The position numbers and the translations under genes are program-made. This document shows positions 1-11,955 of a DNA stretch of 64,000 nucleotides, one piece after another. The notes beneath the pieces were generated by a model. It did not search any database, was not told the origin of the DNA, and saw only the letters and a program-made list of their open reading frames with translations. This stretch comes from Liolophura sinensis. Taxonomy: Eukaryota; Mollusca; Polyplacophora; Chitonida; Chitonidae. The DNA is taken from assembly GCF_032854445.1 (NCBI RefSeq), contig NC_088300.1, positions 13,709,570 to 13,773,569 on the forward strand, in the 5' to 3' direction. Within the stretch, counting starts at the first letter, position 1. Every line of letters begins with the position of its first letter.

Positions 1-527
1 AAAGGCTCCAAACAAATGTACAGAACTTTCTCATGTAAGTCAAAGGAAAATTCTTTATGACTGGTTGAGCCATCCCATTTCTGTACATCAAAGTTTTATA
101 GAAAGCTGTTCAGAATAAATTTAGTAAGAATCTGGTTACCAGTGTAAAAGTGTGGTAGTGTAATGTTTATACATGAGTAGTAAGGTGTGAAGTGCTTTAC
201 AAGTAGCATGTTCATTTGCTATCTTAGTGACCCTTATTAGATGTACATGTAGCTGAAGAGAACATTCAGCATACCTTGAATATTGATAGATTAGCAAGAA
301 CGAGTTGACAGATATGTTTTAAAAAGTGTATGTATGTGATCTGTATTAAATCACTAAATCTAGAAGTGGATGCCTCAGGGTAGTTGTTGCTGACCTACAT
401 ATACAGCTTGTCACAAATTTTTGCATATGTTTATGCCCATCTTTTCTCCATGTGATGATATGTTAGTTAATTTGTGTCATAGCTTTCTAGGTTTTTCTGG
501 TTTCTGGAACACCCTGTACCCTTACTA
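1..527. other. Non-coding AT-rich sequence
   Basis: No open frame of note, RNA gene or repeat was recognised in this stretch. It leads directly into the minisatellite that begins near 528. Confidence 0.5.
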
Positions 528-1795
528 AAGCAGACATTTCTGGGTCTGTGCCCTCTGTACAACCTGACTAGCAGACATTTCTGGGTCTCTAGTCTTTGTA
601 CAACCTGTCTAGAGCAGACATTTCACTGCCTACTCTCTGTACAACCTGACCACAGCAGACATTTCTGGACCTGTCTTCCCTGTATAAGCTGACTACAGCA
701 GACATGACTGACATGCCATCTGTACAAGCTGACTACAGAAGATATTTTTGGGTCTGTCCTCTCTGTACAAGCTGACTACAGCAGACATGACTGGGTATGC
801 CTTCTGTACAAATTGACTACAGCAGACATTTCTGGATCTGTCCTGTCTGTACAAGCTGACCACAGCAGACATGACTGGGTCTGTGTTCTCTGTACAAGCT
901 GACTACAGCAGACATGCCTGGGTCTGTCCTCTCTCTACAAGCTGACCACAGCAGACATGACTGGGTATGCCTTCTGTTCAAGCTGACTACAGCAGACATG
1001 ACTGGGTCTGTGTTCTCTTTACAAGCTGACTACAGCAGACATGACTGGGTATGCCTTCTGTACAAGCTCACTGCAGAAGATATTTCTGGGTCTGTCCTCT
1101 CTCTACAAGCTGACTACAACAGACATTTCTGGGCCTGTCCTCTCTGTACAAGCTGACTACAGCAGACATGACTGGGTATTCCTTCTGTACAAGCTGACTA
1201 CAGCAGACATGACTGGGTATGCCTTCTGTACAAGCTGACTACAGAAGGTATTTCTGGGTCTTTCCTCTCTCTATAAGCTGACTACAGCAGACATGACTGG
1301 TATGCCTTCTGTACAAATTGACTACAGCAGACATTTCTGGATCTGTCCCTGTCTGTACAAGCTGACTACAGCAGACATTTTCTGGGTCTGTCCTCTCTGT
1401 ACAAGCTGACTACAGCAGACATGACTGGGTATTCCTTCTGTACAAGCTGACTACAGAAGGTATTTCTGGGTCTTTCCTCTCTCTATAAGCTGACTACAGC
1501 AGACATGACTGGGTATGCCTTCTGTACAAATTGGACTACAGCAGACATTTCTGGATCTGTCCTGTCTGTACAAGCTGACCACAGCAGACATGACTGGGTC
1601 TGTGTTCTCTGTACAAGCTGACTACAGCAGACATGACTGGGTATGTCCTTCTATACAAGCTGACAATAGAAGATATTTCAGGATCTGTCCTCCCTGTAAA
1701 AGCTGACTACAGCAGCAGTGACTGGGTATGCCTTCTGTACAAGCTGACTACAGCAGACATGCCTGGGTATACCTTCTCTGTCCTCTCTAAAAAAG
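528..1795. repeat. Minisatellite, about 30 units of 41 or 43 bp
   Basis: The array is built from about 30 imperfect copies of a unit that begins GCAGACAT and ends CTGTACAAGCTGACTACA. Two main unit types are interleaved irregularly. A 43-bp type carries CATTTCTGGGTCTGTCCTCT, and a 41-bp type carries CATGACTGGGTATGCCTT. A few 40- and 44-bp units also occur. Left-edge units (528-700) and right-edge units (1712-1795) are the most diverged, as expected for an array that homogenises from its centre. Neither unit length is a multiple of three, so short open frames across the array are by-products of the repeat. A diverged array of the same family lies at 18885-19236. Confidence 0.93.
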
Positions 1796-3639
1796 CTGTC
1801 CACGGCAAGCATTTCTGGAGCCATTACAAATTGTTTTCTCTTCAGAAATGTCCTGTAATTAAGAAAGTGTTGTGACATGTAGTCACTTGTGATACTATCG
1901 TGACAAGTTCTCTCTTGTCACTCTGTGTCAGTACATGCCCTGTGCAAAAATCATTCCCCAGATGACTCATCTTGACCTGCCATATTGTACAATGTGATCA
2001 GCCTTAAATATGACATGAAAATGTCATGTATGTCTCGGTTTGATTATAATGTGAGAAAAGGGTCAGAAATATAACTAATCAAATAGACTGTCACTTAATG
2101 ACTCTAATACAGGGTAGTGCTAGTGTATCCAGGACACAAACCACAAAGGAAGTAATATTCATTATATTCAAAGTACAGGATACAGACATTTAAATACATA
2201 CCTTCTGAATCATAGCCTTATTCCTTTAGCTGATTACAAGTATAAAACAAAATTAGCTGTCTATAATAGTGTGAAAGTCGACAGTTTACTCTCTAATTTT
2301 GTGAGGCACATAGCAGTATTTTGTCCTCGTCTGTTACGACTCATTTTGTTTTACAACAAATTGACTTTGCTTGGGAGAATGTGTCTGTCAGTGTACTTTT
2401 GCAGAAGGAGAGAGCAATAAATCTGTCAAACAGGGGAAATAGTACCTAGTGGCCTGTGTAGTAGGAAAAGTGTGAACAGTCCGTAATAGCAGTGGTCGAA
2501 GGGGAATTTACATAAAGGCGGCTGCTTCGCGCAATAGCGTAATATGTCTGCCCGCCAGACATATTCACCTCGTATTGATCGGTAGGAGAGAAATTATGCA
2601 TAATATTAAGGACTTTGTTGAGTTTGGACCAGGTCATTGAATGATAACAATACACCAACAGCCACATACACTGAAATGAAGGGCGTTGCTAAGGGCGGAC
2701 GAGGAAGAAGGTCACTGAGTACTATCGACAAACTTGCTCCACTTCTAGACTGGCTAGACTGGACAAGGAAATCTCTATGGGTATCCACTTACATTTAACT
2801 TTTCTCTACAAACAAGCGAAAACCCTAGATGTTTTGTAGTTAATATGTCTGCCTGACACCTCCTCTGTGAGCTGCAGACAGTTTTTGTTCAGATCTTTCT
2901 GTGTCTATTCTGCTCTGTTTTGTGGAGAAGCATTGGCCAGGCAAGTCCTGTGTAATACCCTGAGGTTATTCAGTCCACTCAAGAATTGTAGTGTGAAATA
3001 TTACCTAATCAATTAATTAATCTATGGCGGTCAGATTAATTCAGTTGGCTTGTGGGGTTTTTTTTTTTCTCTTTTCTGCCTCCTGTGAATGTTCTTTGAA
3101 TAGCAACTCCTGGCTACATTGTATCTGGCCTTTCTGGGTTGGTAATCAATGCTCGGCTTGTGGATTAGTCTTGCTCATTTCTTGACTATACTGTGTCTAC
3201 TGTAGCCTCTTACTTCCTACTTATATGTAGAGTACATGTAACTAGTACATTGTGTAATCGGTCATACTCTGTATCTTAGTCTTATCTAATGGAACAGTAC
3301 AGTTGTTAACATTCTTACTACTAGTTGTGAGTTCGAATTACTCACAATTGAATTGAAAAGATTTTGCCAATGGGCAATTAATATTTTCCCAATGAACTTT
3401 TTTTATAAAAGTATTGGAAACCTCATACTTTGTATTGTTACTCAACTCATGTGGGTGTTACATGTAGTTTGTAACTATAACTCGGGTTACTAATTTGTGC
3501 ATGTTCTTGAAAAAATGTATAAAAGACAAGCGGGTATTACATGTAATACAAAATCAGTGATCAAGTATGAAAGCCTAGCCAATAGTGAGTTGATCAAAAT
3601 TTCAAATGTACCATATATGTATATACAGACCTGCAACTT
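1796..3639. other. Non-coding stretch, nothing recognised
   Basis: No gene-like open frame or known element was found. There is a short T tract near 3059-3071. Predicted frames of 60-73 codons here show no recognisable domain. Confidence 0.45.
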
Positions 3640-4410
3640 TAGCTGTAATGGGATTTCAGCATACCCACATCAACTGATCAGAATAACATGTTTGCAGAAG
3701 TTAGTTACAAGTGTCTAGCCACAGATCATCAGTTGATCAAGAATACACATGTAACATCTTTGCTGCAGAAGTTAGTTACAAGTGTCTAGCCACAGATCAT
3801 CAGTTGATCAAGAATACACATGTAACATCTTTTCCTCAGAAGTTAGTTACAAGTGTCTAGCCACAGATCATCAGTTGATCAAGAATACACATGTAACATC
3901 TTTGCTGCAGAAGTTAGTTACAAGTGTCTAGCCACAGATCATCAGTTGATCAAGAATACACATGTAACATCTTTGCTGCAGAAGTTAGTTACAAGTGTCT
4001 AGCCACAGATCATCAGTTGATCAAGAATACACATGTTACATCTTTGCTGCAGAAGTTAGTTACAAGTGTTTAGCCACAGAACAGTGTTAAGTTGTACTGA
4101 GTTACGACAGTCTAACCACAGGTCATCAGTTGGCCAGGAATATGCATGTAACATGTATGCTGCCCAAGATAGTTAAAAGCCACAGATCAGTTCAGTTAGA
4201 AGTTATACTGAGTTACATGTACAAGAATCTAACCAGAGATCATCAATTGATCAGGAAAACATACATGAATGTAACATGTTTGCTGCAGAAGTTAGTTACA
4301 AGCGTCTAACCACTGATCAGTACATGTCGGAAGTTGTATGAAGTTATGAGAGTCGATCCACAGATCATCTGTTGATCAGGAATACACACATAACATGTTT
4401 GCTGCAGTTC
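3640..4410. repeat. 71-bp tandem repeat array
   Basis: The core motif GTTAGTTACAAGTGTCTAGC recurs at 3700, 3771, 3842, 3913, 3984 and 4055, an exact 71-bp period. The units contain ATCATCAGTTGATCAAG and ACACATGTAACATCTTTGCT. Units between 3690 and 4070 are nearly identical. Flanking units (3640-3690 and 4075-4410) are strongly diverged and contain indels. The pattern suggests recent amplification in the middle of an older array. No open reading frame runs through it. Confidence 0.93.
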
Positions 4411-4460
4411 TTTATTCAGATTATAAGAAGTATATTGTATAAATGCACTAGAGCTATTCT

Positions 4461-4708
4461 GGGCCTCTGTGGCCCAGCGGTTAGCATGAGGTTCTCACCA
4501 ATGCAGTGGCTGTGAGTTCAAGTCCAGCTCATGCTAGTTTCTTTCTGGTTGTTCAAGAAGAGGACTGCCAGCGAATGGAGGGTCTTGGTTTTCCCTAGGT
4601 TTCCTTGGGTCTGCCTGGTTTGCTCCCACCATAATGCTGGCTGATATTGTATAGTTGGAATATTTCTGAGTGCGGCATAAAACACAAATGAAATAATAAA
4701 CAAATACA
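4461..4708 (+). mobile_element. tRNA-derived SINE, family 1, diverged near-full-length copy
   Basis: The element starts with a tRNA-like head containing an A-box-like segment (GGCCCAGCGGTTAGCATGAG) and the B-box-like GTTCAAGTCCAGC near 4517. It continues through the family core CTCCCACCATAATGCTGGCT and ends in a tail like GAGTGCGGCATAAAACAC followed by an A-rich AATAATAAACAAATA stretch. The middle is diverged from other copies, suggesting an old insertion. No clean target-site duplication was seen. Confidence 0.85.
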
Positions 4709-7700
4709 TCTATTTATATGTAGTATTGTTGTTTAGAGTGAATTAAGCAGCTAATTCACCAAGTTTTCGTCGGAAGTTTATAACTGATGAATATATGGAA
4801 ATATATGGAAACTGACTGACGAGTTTGAATGTGAAATTCAGATTTCACCCCAAGCATATTCCCATGTATGTCATGCAAAACATTTGCTTATTATTGGTCT
4901 CTGATGATGATTATGATGACAAGAAACTTATTACAATAACTGTATTTCTTGTTTATTCACATTTGTACAGTCCTATTTTTGAGAAATATCAACACATTTT
5001 GGAACATCCCTTACTTTCTTTGTATAGTATATATTGGTGGTCAGATTATCTTGAGTCCTTGAGCATGCATTCAGCAGTGACAGTGGCCAATGTCAGTGTG
5101 GGGTAGTATTACCACACCATTGTCCCATTTATTTTGCATCGTTCTCATAAATAGCATGTATCAGTTTCCTTCCTTTATATAAAACGATGGCACACCCATT
5201 TCTGCTTGGGTTGAAGTAGGTGAATGATGTGTATTGGGATCGGTTGCGCAGGGTTTTCCTCGAATCGCGTGTGCACCTGTGTCCGTGATTGTGTGTTGGT
5301 GTTGTGCCAGTTGGGTGTGATGTAAAGGCCAGCCCGCTAATCAATCAGTGAGCAGACCAGCATGTAATAGACAGTCAGCATGTCCACATAGCCTGACCTG
5401 ATCGCTGCTAATAATGAGCAGTCATGAGAAGACCCCTGATTAAACCGCTGGGCCGCTGCCTGCTCCCTGAAAGGACTCATCAGGTCACTAGTGAAGTCAC
5501 TAGCATTTGCACCATGCATGGTAACATCTGAAAGGACAATAAAATCCCATCGTCTCATCTGTAAGTTTTGTCGCACAATCATCCTGCTCTGGTGACCCAA
5601 CAAGTAAACTGCTTTGTTCATGCAGTAACATGATAGCTCCTGTAAAGACAATGTATGTGCAGTAGTTAACTCCCTTGGGCTGAGTCTTTGAAGTCAGATA
5701 TTAATACTTGCAGTGACATTTCATTTTTGTCCCTCACATCTTAAAGTAACTGAATTAGTGATATTCTCGGGTGATATACAGCTGTATATTGGACACATCG
5801 TAAGAAATAACTCATAGCTGATAAATTCTGGCCAAAAAAGCAGATTAAAGACACAACTGTGAGATTAAGGTAAGATCTTGATAAAAGTGCCCCAGTTATA
5901 GGTTATCATTTCTAGTTTTTAAATATTAAGTATAAATAATAATAATAGAGTTTGACCAAAAGATCAGATAGTATTAAATAGGCCTGGCCTTTATCCTACA
6001 GCCGTACTTCTCTATACGGCCCTTTTTTCACCCGAGTAGAATTACCAATCATTCTCCAAGGATTTGTACATTTAAATTCATGTGGATGTGATGTGTGTTT
6101 CATGTGATCAATCAAACATATCATCACTCATCCTGTAATTCAGAGCATGATGGCAAGGGTGTCTGTGGGCTTACTTTGTGGGTGATCAATGAGAGAGAAA
6201 TAGATGAGGCCTTGATCTACCTTGTATCATCATATTGTACAGCAGAATTACTCATGTCCATTACTGGATTCCTTCATTCAGACCTGACGCTCATGGGAAT
6301 GGGGATATATGTTAGGGGTCATGGGGTCCTGCCTGGGGCCTTTAGGGCCCTGAGTGTACAAAGCAGTTCAGCATAAACCCATGCGTAACTTGGGAATGAA
6401 GTGACCCCACACCTCCATCAATCACATAACCGATCAAATGAACCTTTTGGGTATAGAATCCTGTATGGTGTGAAGTGATTTCTGGTATCGTTTTTAGCAG
6501 CTTGGCCATTGTTCTCATTATTAGTCAGCTCATCAATTAATATCCGATCTCATTTTGCCGTATGCAGTTTTAATTCTCCCGTTAGAGCTTGTATTTGTCA
6601 TGGCTGGAAGTGAAGGTACTGGTGGTTTTGTTGTGTAGACATTAGGTCACTGATCAGCTTGATCAGCCTGATCAATCAGGACCTGTACAGTGATCATGGC
6701 CCTTACATTATTTATGACAGGCAGAATTATTCTTATCCCTTTGCTGAATTATGCATCATTGTGCTAACCGTAGTTGATGCTCCTTACATGTATATCTAGG
6801 GGTTTCAGGTTTTCGAGTTTAGCAGGAAAAGGAGTCATTCTGAACTACTTTTACAGCTTGTCAGTTCAGGTACATACTATGATCTGTCAAGGGATGAAAG
6901 TGATAGGCCTGAAGATGTTTTTTCATGTTTTATGTTTTTTAGTACTGACATGGTTTCGTTTCATCGAGCCACCTGGGATATATGTACCTTTTTTAATATA
7001 ACTAAAATATGTTAATCATCAGAGAAGGTGAAAAAAAGATGGCACAGCTGTGATATGAATATTAAGTTGAATAAGTACTCTTCTGTCTATAGTTTGTATA
7101 CTGTGACAGGATGGGCAACAGATCTGCTGCTGTCAGCATGACATTTCAGTTAAGCAGCACAAGAAAGATGATGACATGGCAAACATCCTGCCACAAGCAC
7201 TGATGATTATGATATGACCGAAATAGCATTGAAAGCTATTAAACACAAAAGCTAGGAGGCATTCAGAACATGTGGTTTCAGAAGGACTCAAATGCACATG
7301 AGTTGAAATGGGCAACAACATCATTATCATACCCATTCTAACATGTTTGTTTTTCATGCTACCTATTTGTTGGTTTTATTTTTTGGTCTTTTGACTTGAA
7401 TTTTGACTTTGGAAACTACTGATTTCAGCGTTGTTCCCTGCACTATAAATCATCACAGAGATTTCTTATCTGAACGTTGGTCTCTTGCCTTGGACCTGAT
7501 AATGCAGCTGTGTGCATGTGTTTTTTTTCTTTCGCCTTGTCTTTGGCAGAGCTGTGATGGATGGCTCTTCTCTTCTTGCCGACTGCTGGCTGATTAAGCA
7601 GACGTCTGGACTGCTGAGGAATGCAGGTCAGCTGCATGCAGCAGCTTGTTGCCTTTTACACCAGTCACAATACCGTCAGCGAGGATTTTTTTTTTTCACC

Positions 7701-10700
7701 ATGGAAGCTGAATTTGTGGTCACCAACCCGGTGGCTTAATCAACCATTATGTAAAGCCGCTCTGAGCCAGGGTGTCAATTCCCCAACAAAGCCACCGTTG
7801 TCGTTTTTCTTTTTTTTGGTTTTTGGTTTTTTGGGAGTTTTTTTGGCATGCTTGATCATAGAATAAAATTCTGGCATTGTGTTCAGAGGCATGGCCATGT
7901 ACTTTGTGAATCGGCGGTGTTTCTGCAGCGAGTCTGAAGTACAGCGATTGAGTGAGTGGTCCACAGGTCATCGTTAAGCAGCACATCTAGGATTTGAGCT
8001 AGGCATTACAACCTCTATTGTTTTTTTGGATGGTGACCTCCTCTGTGTTGCTTTCTGTTGAGAGTTGGGCTGACATGACGATTTCATTTGCTAAAGTAGT
8101 TTATCTCATGTATTTGTTTCCGTATTGAAGGGGTTATTCTGCCTGGTCGAGATAAAGATCTTCTCTCTGACCACAGGGGATGCTGGCCAAGTAGGGTCCG
8201 TGCTGTGATGTTGTCCCTATATTACACTTCAGCACAATGGAAAAAAATGTAAAGCTGGTTATAATGAAAATTGATTGTGGGCAGTGCGTCAGTCTTACAA
8301 CCTTGGCCGGCTCCCAACTCGATTCAACTAATGCCTGTCCTAGGGGATTGCCTCAGATTCTATTAGCTACACTACGACTTGTCCAAACTACATTTCATAA
8401 TGCGTTTTACGGGAAGGAAGTTTTTTTTTTTTTGTGCAGCAGGACTTTTAGATATCTGGTTATTCCCCTTCGTTATTTTCCTTGTTCCGATGGCTGTAAC
8501 CCATTTAAGCCGCGGCTGTGATTTCTGACCCAGCATTGGGCCATGGGCAGAAAATCTCGCCACAATTGCCTGAAGAAAATTGGGTAAAAACGTGTTTGGA
8601 GAAAGAGTTGGTTACATCTGGTCCTCTCACTCACCATCACAAGGCCAAGTCACTATGTCTTCTCTCACCAGTTTGTTCTCTCCTTTCAAGAAAATACTTC
8701 AAGATAAAACCTAGAGCGAGAAAAGCAATCCATAAAATATTGAATAATTTATCTTGCGGCTTTAGTTAGCTCCTTACAATAGCTTAAGGTGCTTCACCAG
8801 CTGGAACAGTTGTCTCCAGGAGCTGTTAAAACTAATCTGGCCAAATCCTGTTCAACTGATCATACTTTTACAGGCATTATCAGATAAAGGATGTCAACAG
8901 AAGAACCTGTTAGAGCGGATAATCTGCAGAGTTATTTCCCCTGATGGTCAGCAGATCTTACCTGGATACAAAAAGCAGCATGTATCATGCTCAGATTTAC
9001 AGGGTAGTCTTCAAAGAATGTACCTTGAAGTGAGTGACATGGTTGGATCCACAGAAATGCCTACAGTACAATCACGGTTCTCTGGGATAAATCTGCTGAA
9101 AGGCCATTCTGCCAATCTAGACACTCTGAAGACGACACCTGTATTAGTGTTTCTGTCAAGATATATTCATCAAGAAGCCACTGTCGCATTAGTTTCTGAT
9201 ATCACAGGTGAAAGAGTTAGCAGTTAGCTAATGGAAAGATTTGTTTATATCATTATTTCACTGAGTGTTCATTGGGCCATAACCCTTCTTAGGTTTCCCT
9301 CAAAGGAAACCTCTAACAGTTACAATTTAGTCCTGTGAAATAAATGTATTATTCTAACACATCTGCCAAATGCGTACTACACAGAGAATAGAGACATCGA
9401 CTGCATATATCGGACTGTATATGCGGTTAATGTTTTTTCACTTGACCCAATACTGCTATGGAAGAGTAACATGATAGCATTCAGCAGGGTTGTTCCCACT
9501 ACAGGGGTATAGGTCTGTGTACACTTTGCAACTATGAAGTATATACAACAAAAAGCAAAGGCAAAATTCTATTTACTCATGTTAATTTATTTATTTTAAT
9601 TTTCCATCCAAATTTTTACAAAATTTTTAAATTTGTCTTGTCGAAAACATCCAGTCTTCATCATTTTATGTGAAAATAACAAAGTCTTTTCCAGCGCTCA
9701 CATAAAGATCCTAAATATTTTGGCGATGTTTCCATTGCACATTAGGTGTGCTAATATCTGGTGACAGGGGCAAGCAAGTGTCAGAAATATCCAAGCCTGC
9801 AGACCTTCATCCAAGGGTGCATGTTGTCATTGACGACACAAAGCAATTGAGCTAGCCGAGAGTCCGTAGCTGGTAACCAGCCTACGTGTAGACAGTTTAC
9901 CAAGTGCATTCATTACTGCTGATTGCCGTGGTTTCTTGCATAGCGCTTGTTACCTTGTTAACTAAATATCCCGTTCATGATTGCCATCTGTCGATTTTTT
10001 CTTAGTTTTCTTTCCACATCTCAGCACTCTTGACTGAAATCTTCGCGCGAAAACTTACTTTCGGAATGTCTGAAACTCATCCAACAACTAGCGTGGACAT
10101 ATCACATTCGAAATGCGGCATTCTCATTGGTTCTCAACAGAAGGACCCTGTAGATCTTTAAAGTGGACTCTTCCATGGAGTGATTGGCGCAAGAGAAGTG
10201 TAATCAAAACAGAGGGGTGAATTTATATCAAAAAGGAGTAAATACTGAAAATTAGTGTAAAATACATTTGAATGGATCATGTGTTAGAATAGAAAAAGGA
10301 AGGGTGATATGTTAGAATAGAAAAAGGAAGTATCCATGTGGCCTCATCCAAAACAATGGGCACTACCTTTTTAGTGCAATTATCACAGCGTGTACACGGT
10401 GAATGAAGCCAGTATTTCTTAAGTATAAAGTTAGAGCATATAGGTTTGCCCCCAAAGTGTTGAGATGTCACTGGTGTACAGTGTCTTGTGGAAACATGTC
10501 AGGGTCTGATACCATCAAGCCATTTCTGACTTAAGTCAAAATCGAAAAACCTTGTCAGAATGCATAATTTCTAGCATTGGGATTTGACACATTTGCCCTA
10601 ATAATTATTAAAAAATTTAAATTCTCTAACCCCCAAAATAAGGTTTGAACTCAGATTTTGTGTTGAATCACAAATGGCTTTGTGGAATCGGCACCAGGTA

Positions 10701-11737
10701 CTCTGAAAGGAGCAGGGCTTAATTCTGTGTCACCTAGAGTCCCGACACACACGAACATATTGAGAATACAGATACCAATAGAATAATTAGTTTGGTAATA
10801 CAAGAAGAACTTTAACAGTTCTCCATTTTACCCGTGGTATGAATTCATACTTTCATGATATGTCATGTAACATGAAACCGAATGTTTCCTTATCTGGTTG
10901 TGTTTGCTGGCCAAGTTGTCTAATGGGATCTAACAGAAATCAAGGCGAATAAGGTTATGTGCGAATTCGTCTACCTGGTCTTACATCAGGATAAATGTAT
11001 GTGGCAATTAAGGTGTAGTTGTTTCCACAAGTCAGCTGTGCCCATCTCCTCCACGAAGAATCCTGACCACATTGTTAAAGCAAAATAGTTTTAAGACCGC
11101 AAATAAAACATGTATTAAAAGCAAATTATTCGCATGACATTAAAGCATAAGTCACGTGACCTAGACTGCATGTACCATGCATATCAAATGAGGGTGAAGG
11201 ATTATTTTGTTTGAAGTTGGTAAAGCTAAACATTGACACTACATGCATGGTTTCATTGTTTTTTGTTTGAATTTTGTAGGCCGAGGTCACGATCAAGGTC
11301 AAGAGGCAGGTCTGAGCGAGAAACCCGACGGGACAGAAAAAGTCATCTGATCAGCAATTGAGTCATGTGACAGCTGCAGGCCAATCAGATACCAGAATTT
11401 GTTTGTCCTGTGGATGAGTGGTATTCGTACCACATTGCACAGAGCACCCAAAGGGTTATTACTTCTCTCATCATAATATGTTTTTGTGGCATGGGACAGA
11501 GTATAGCAATTTCCTACAACTGGTAACATCCGTGCCAATGTCTACATGACCCACATGACAGTAAAGATTTTTCTAGTGCACCAGACAATCCACTTGCCAA
11601 CCATATAAACACCATTTGAAATGTGCATCGCCTGCAAGTTAACTCCACAGTACAGGCGTGACAGCTTATACACTCAATATCAAGTAGTAATCTACTCAAG
11701 TGATGTTGTGGTTCACAGGTGTCTGCTGTGCAGACAC
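4709..11737. other. 7-kb non-coding stretch without recognised SINEs
   Basis: This is one of the longest stretches in the left part of the window with no SINE recognised by eye. Open frames of 60-104 codons show no recognisable domain and often overlap on both strands. A cluster of homeodomain-type motifs occupies 5340-6760. A short direct repeat (TGTTAGAATAGAAAAAGGAA) occurs twice between 10281 and 10330. T tracts occur near 7683, 7806 and 8421. Confidence 0.45.
5340..6678. promoter_or_regulatory. Candidate enhancer: cluster of PBX/HOX-type TGATTGAT sites
   Basis: The 8-mer ATCAATCA (reverse complement TGATTGAT) occurs exactly at 5340-5347, 6107-6114, 6417-6424 and 6671-6678. TGATTGAT is a known composite site for PBX-HOX heterodimers. 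By uniform base composition, far fewer than one exact match would be expected on both strands of 1.3 kb. Related motifs nearby include TGATCA repeats at 6651-6699, CTGATTAAA near 5435 and AATTATGCATCATT near 6746. Function and conservation cannot be judged from one sequence, so this is an inference from motif density. Confidence 0.3.
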
Positions 11738-11955
11738 ATGGAAGCCTCTCGACATTGCGTTTGCTGTGAGTTCAAGTCCAGATCATTCTGGTGTCATCTC
11801 CACACGTACATGGGAAGGTCTGCCAACAACCTGCTGATGGCCATGGCTTCCCCCAGACTCTACCTGGTTTCCTCACACCATAATGCTGGCTGCTGGTATA
11901 AGTGAAGTACTTTTGAGTTTGACGTAGAACACCAATCAAACATAATTAAAGAAAT
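11738..11955 (+). mobile_element. tRNA-derived SINE, family 1, diverged copy
   Basis: The copy contains the B-box-like GTGAGTTCAAGTCCAGATC near 11766, the core TTTCCTCACACCATAATGCT and the tail segment GAACACCAATCAAACATAAT. The A-box end is poorly preserved, so the left border is approximate. It lies in the same orientation as the copies at 4461 and 13810. Confidence 0.8.

Noticed and set aside
914-1875. Open frames of 60-80 codons on both strands in the first 2 kb
   Set aside because: They lie largely within the 41/43-bp minisatellite and repeat with it; there is no domain or other coding signal.
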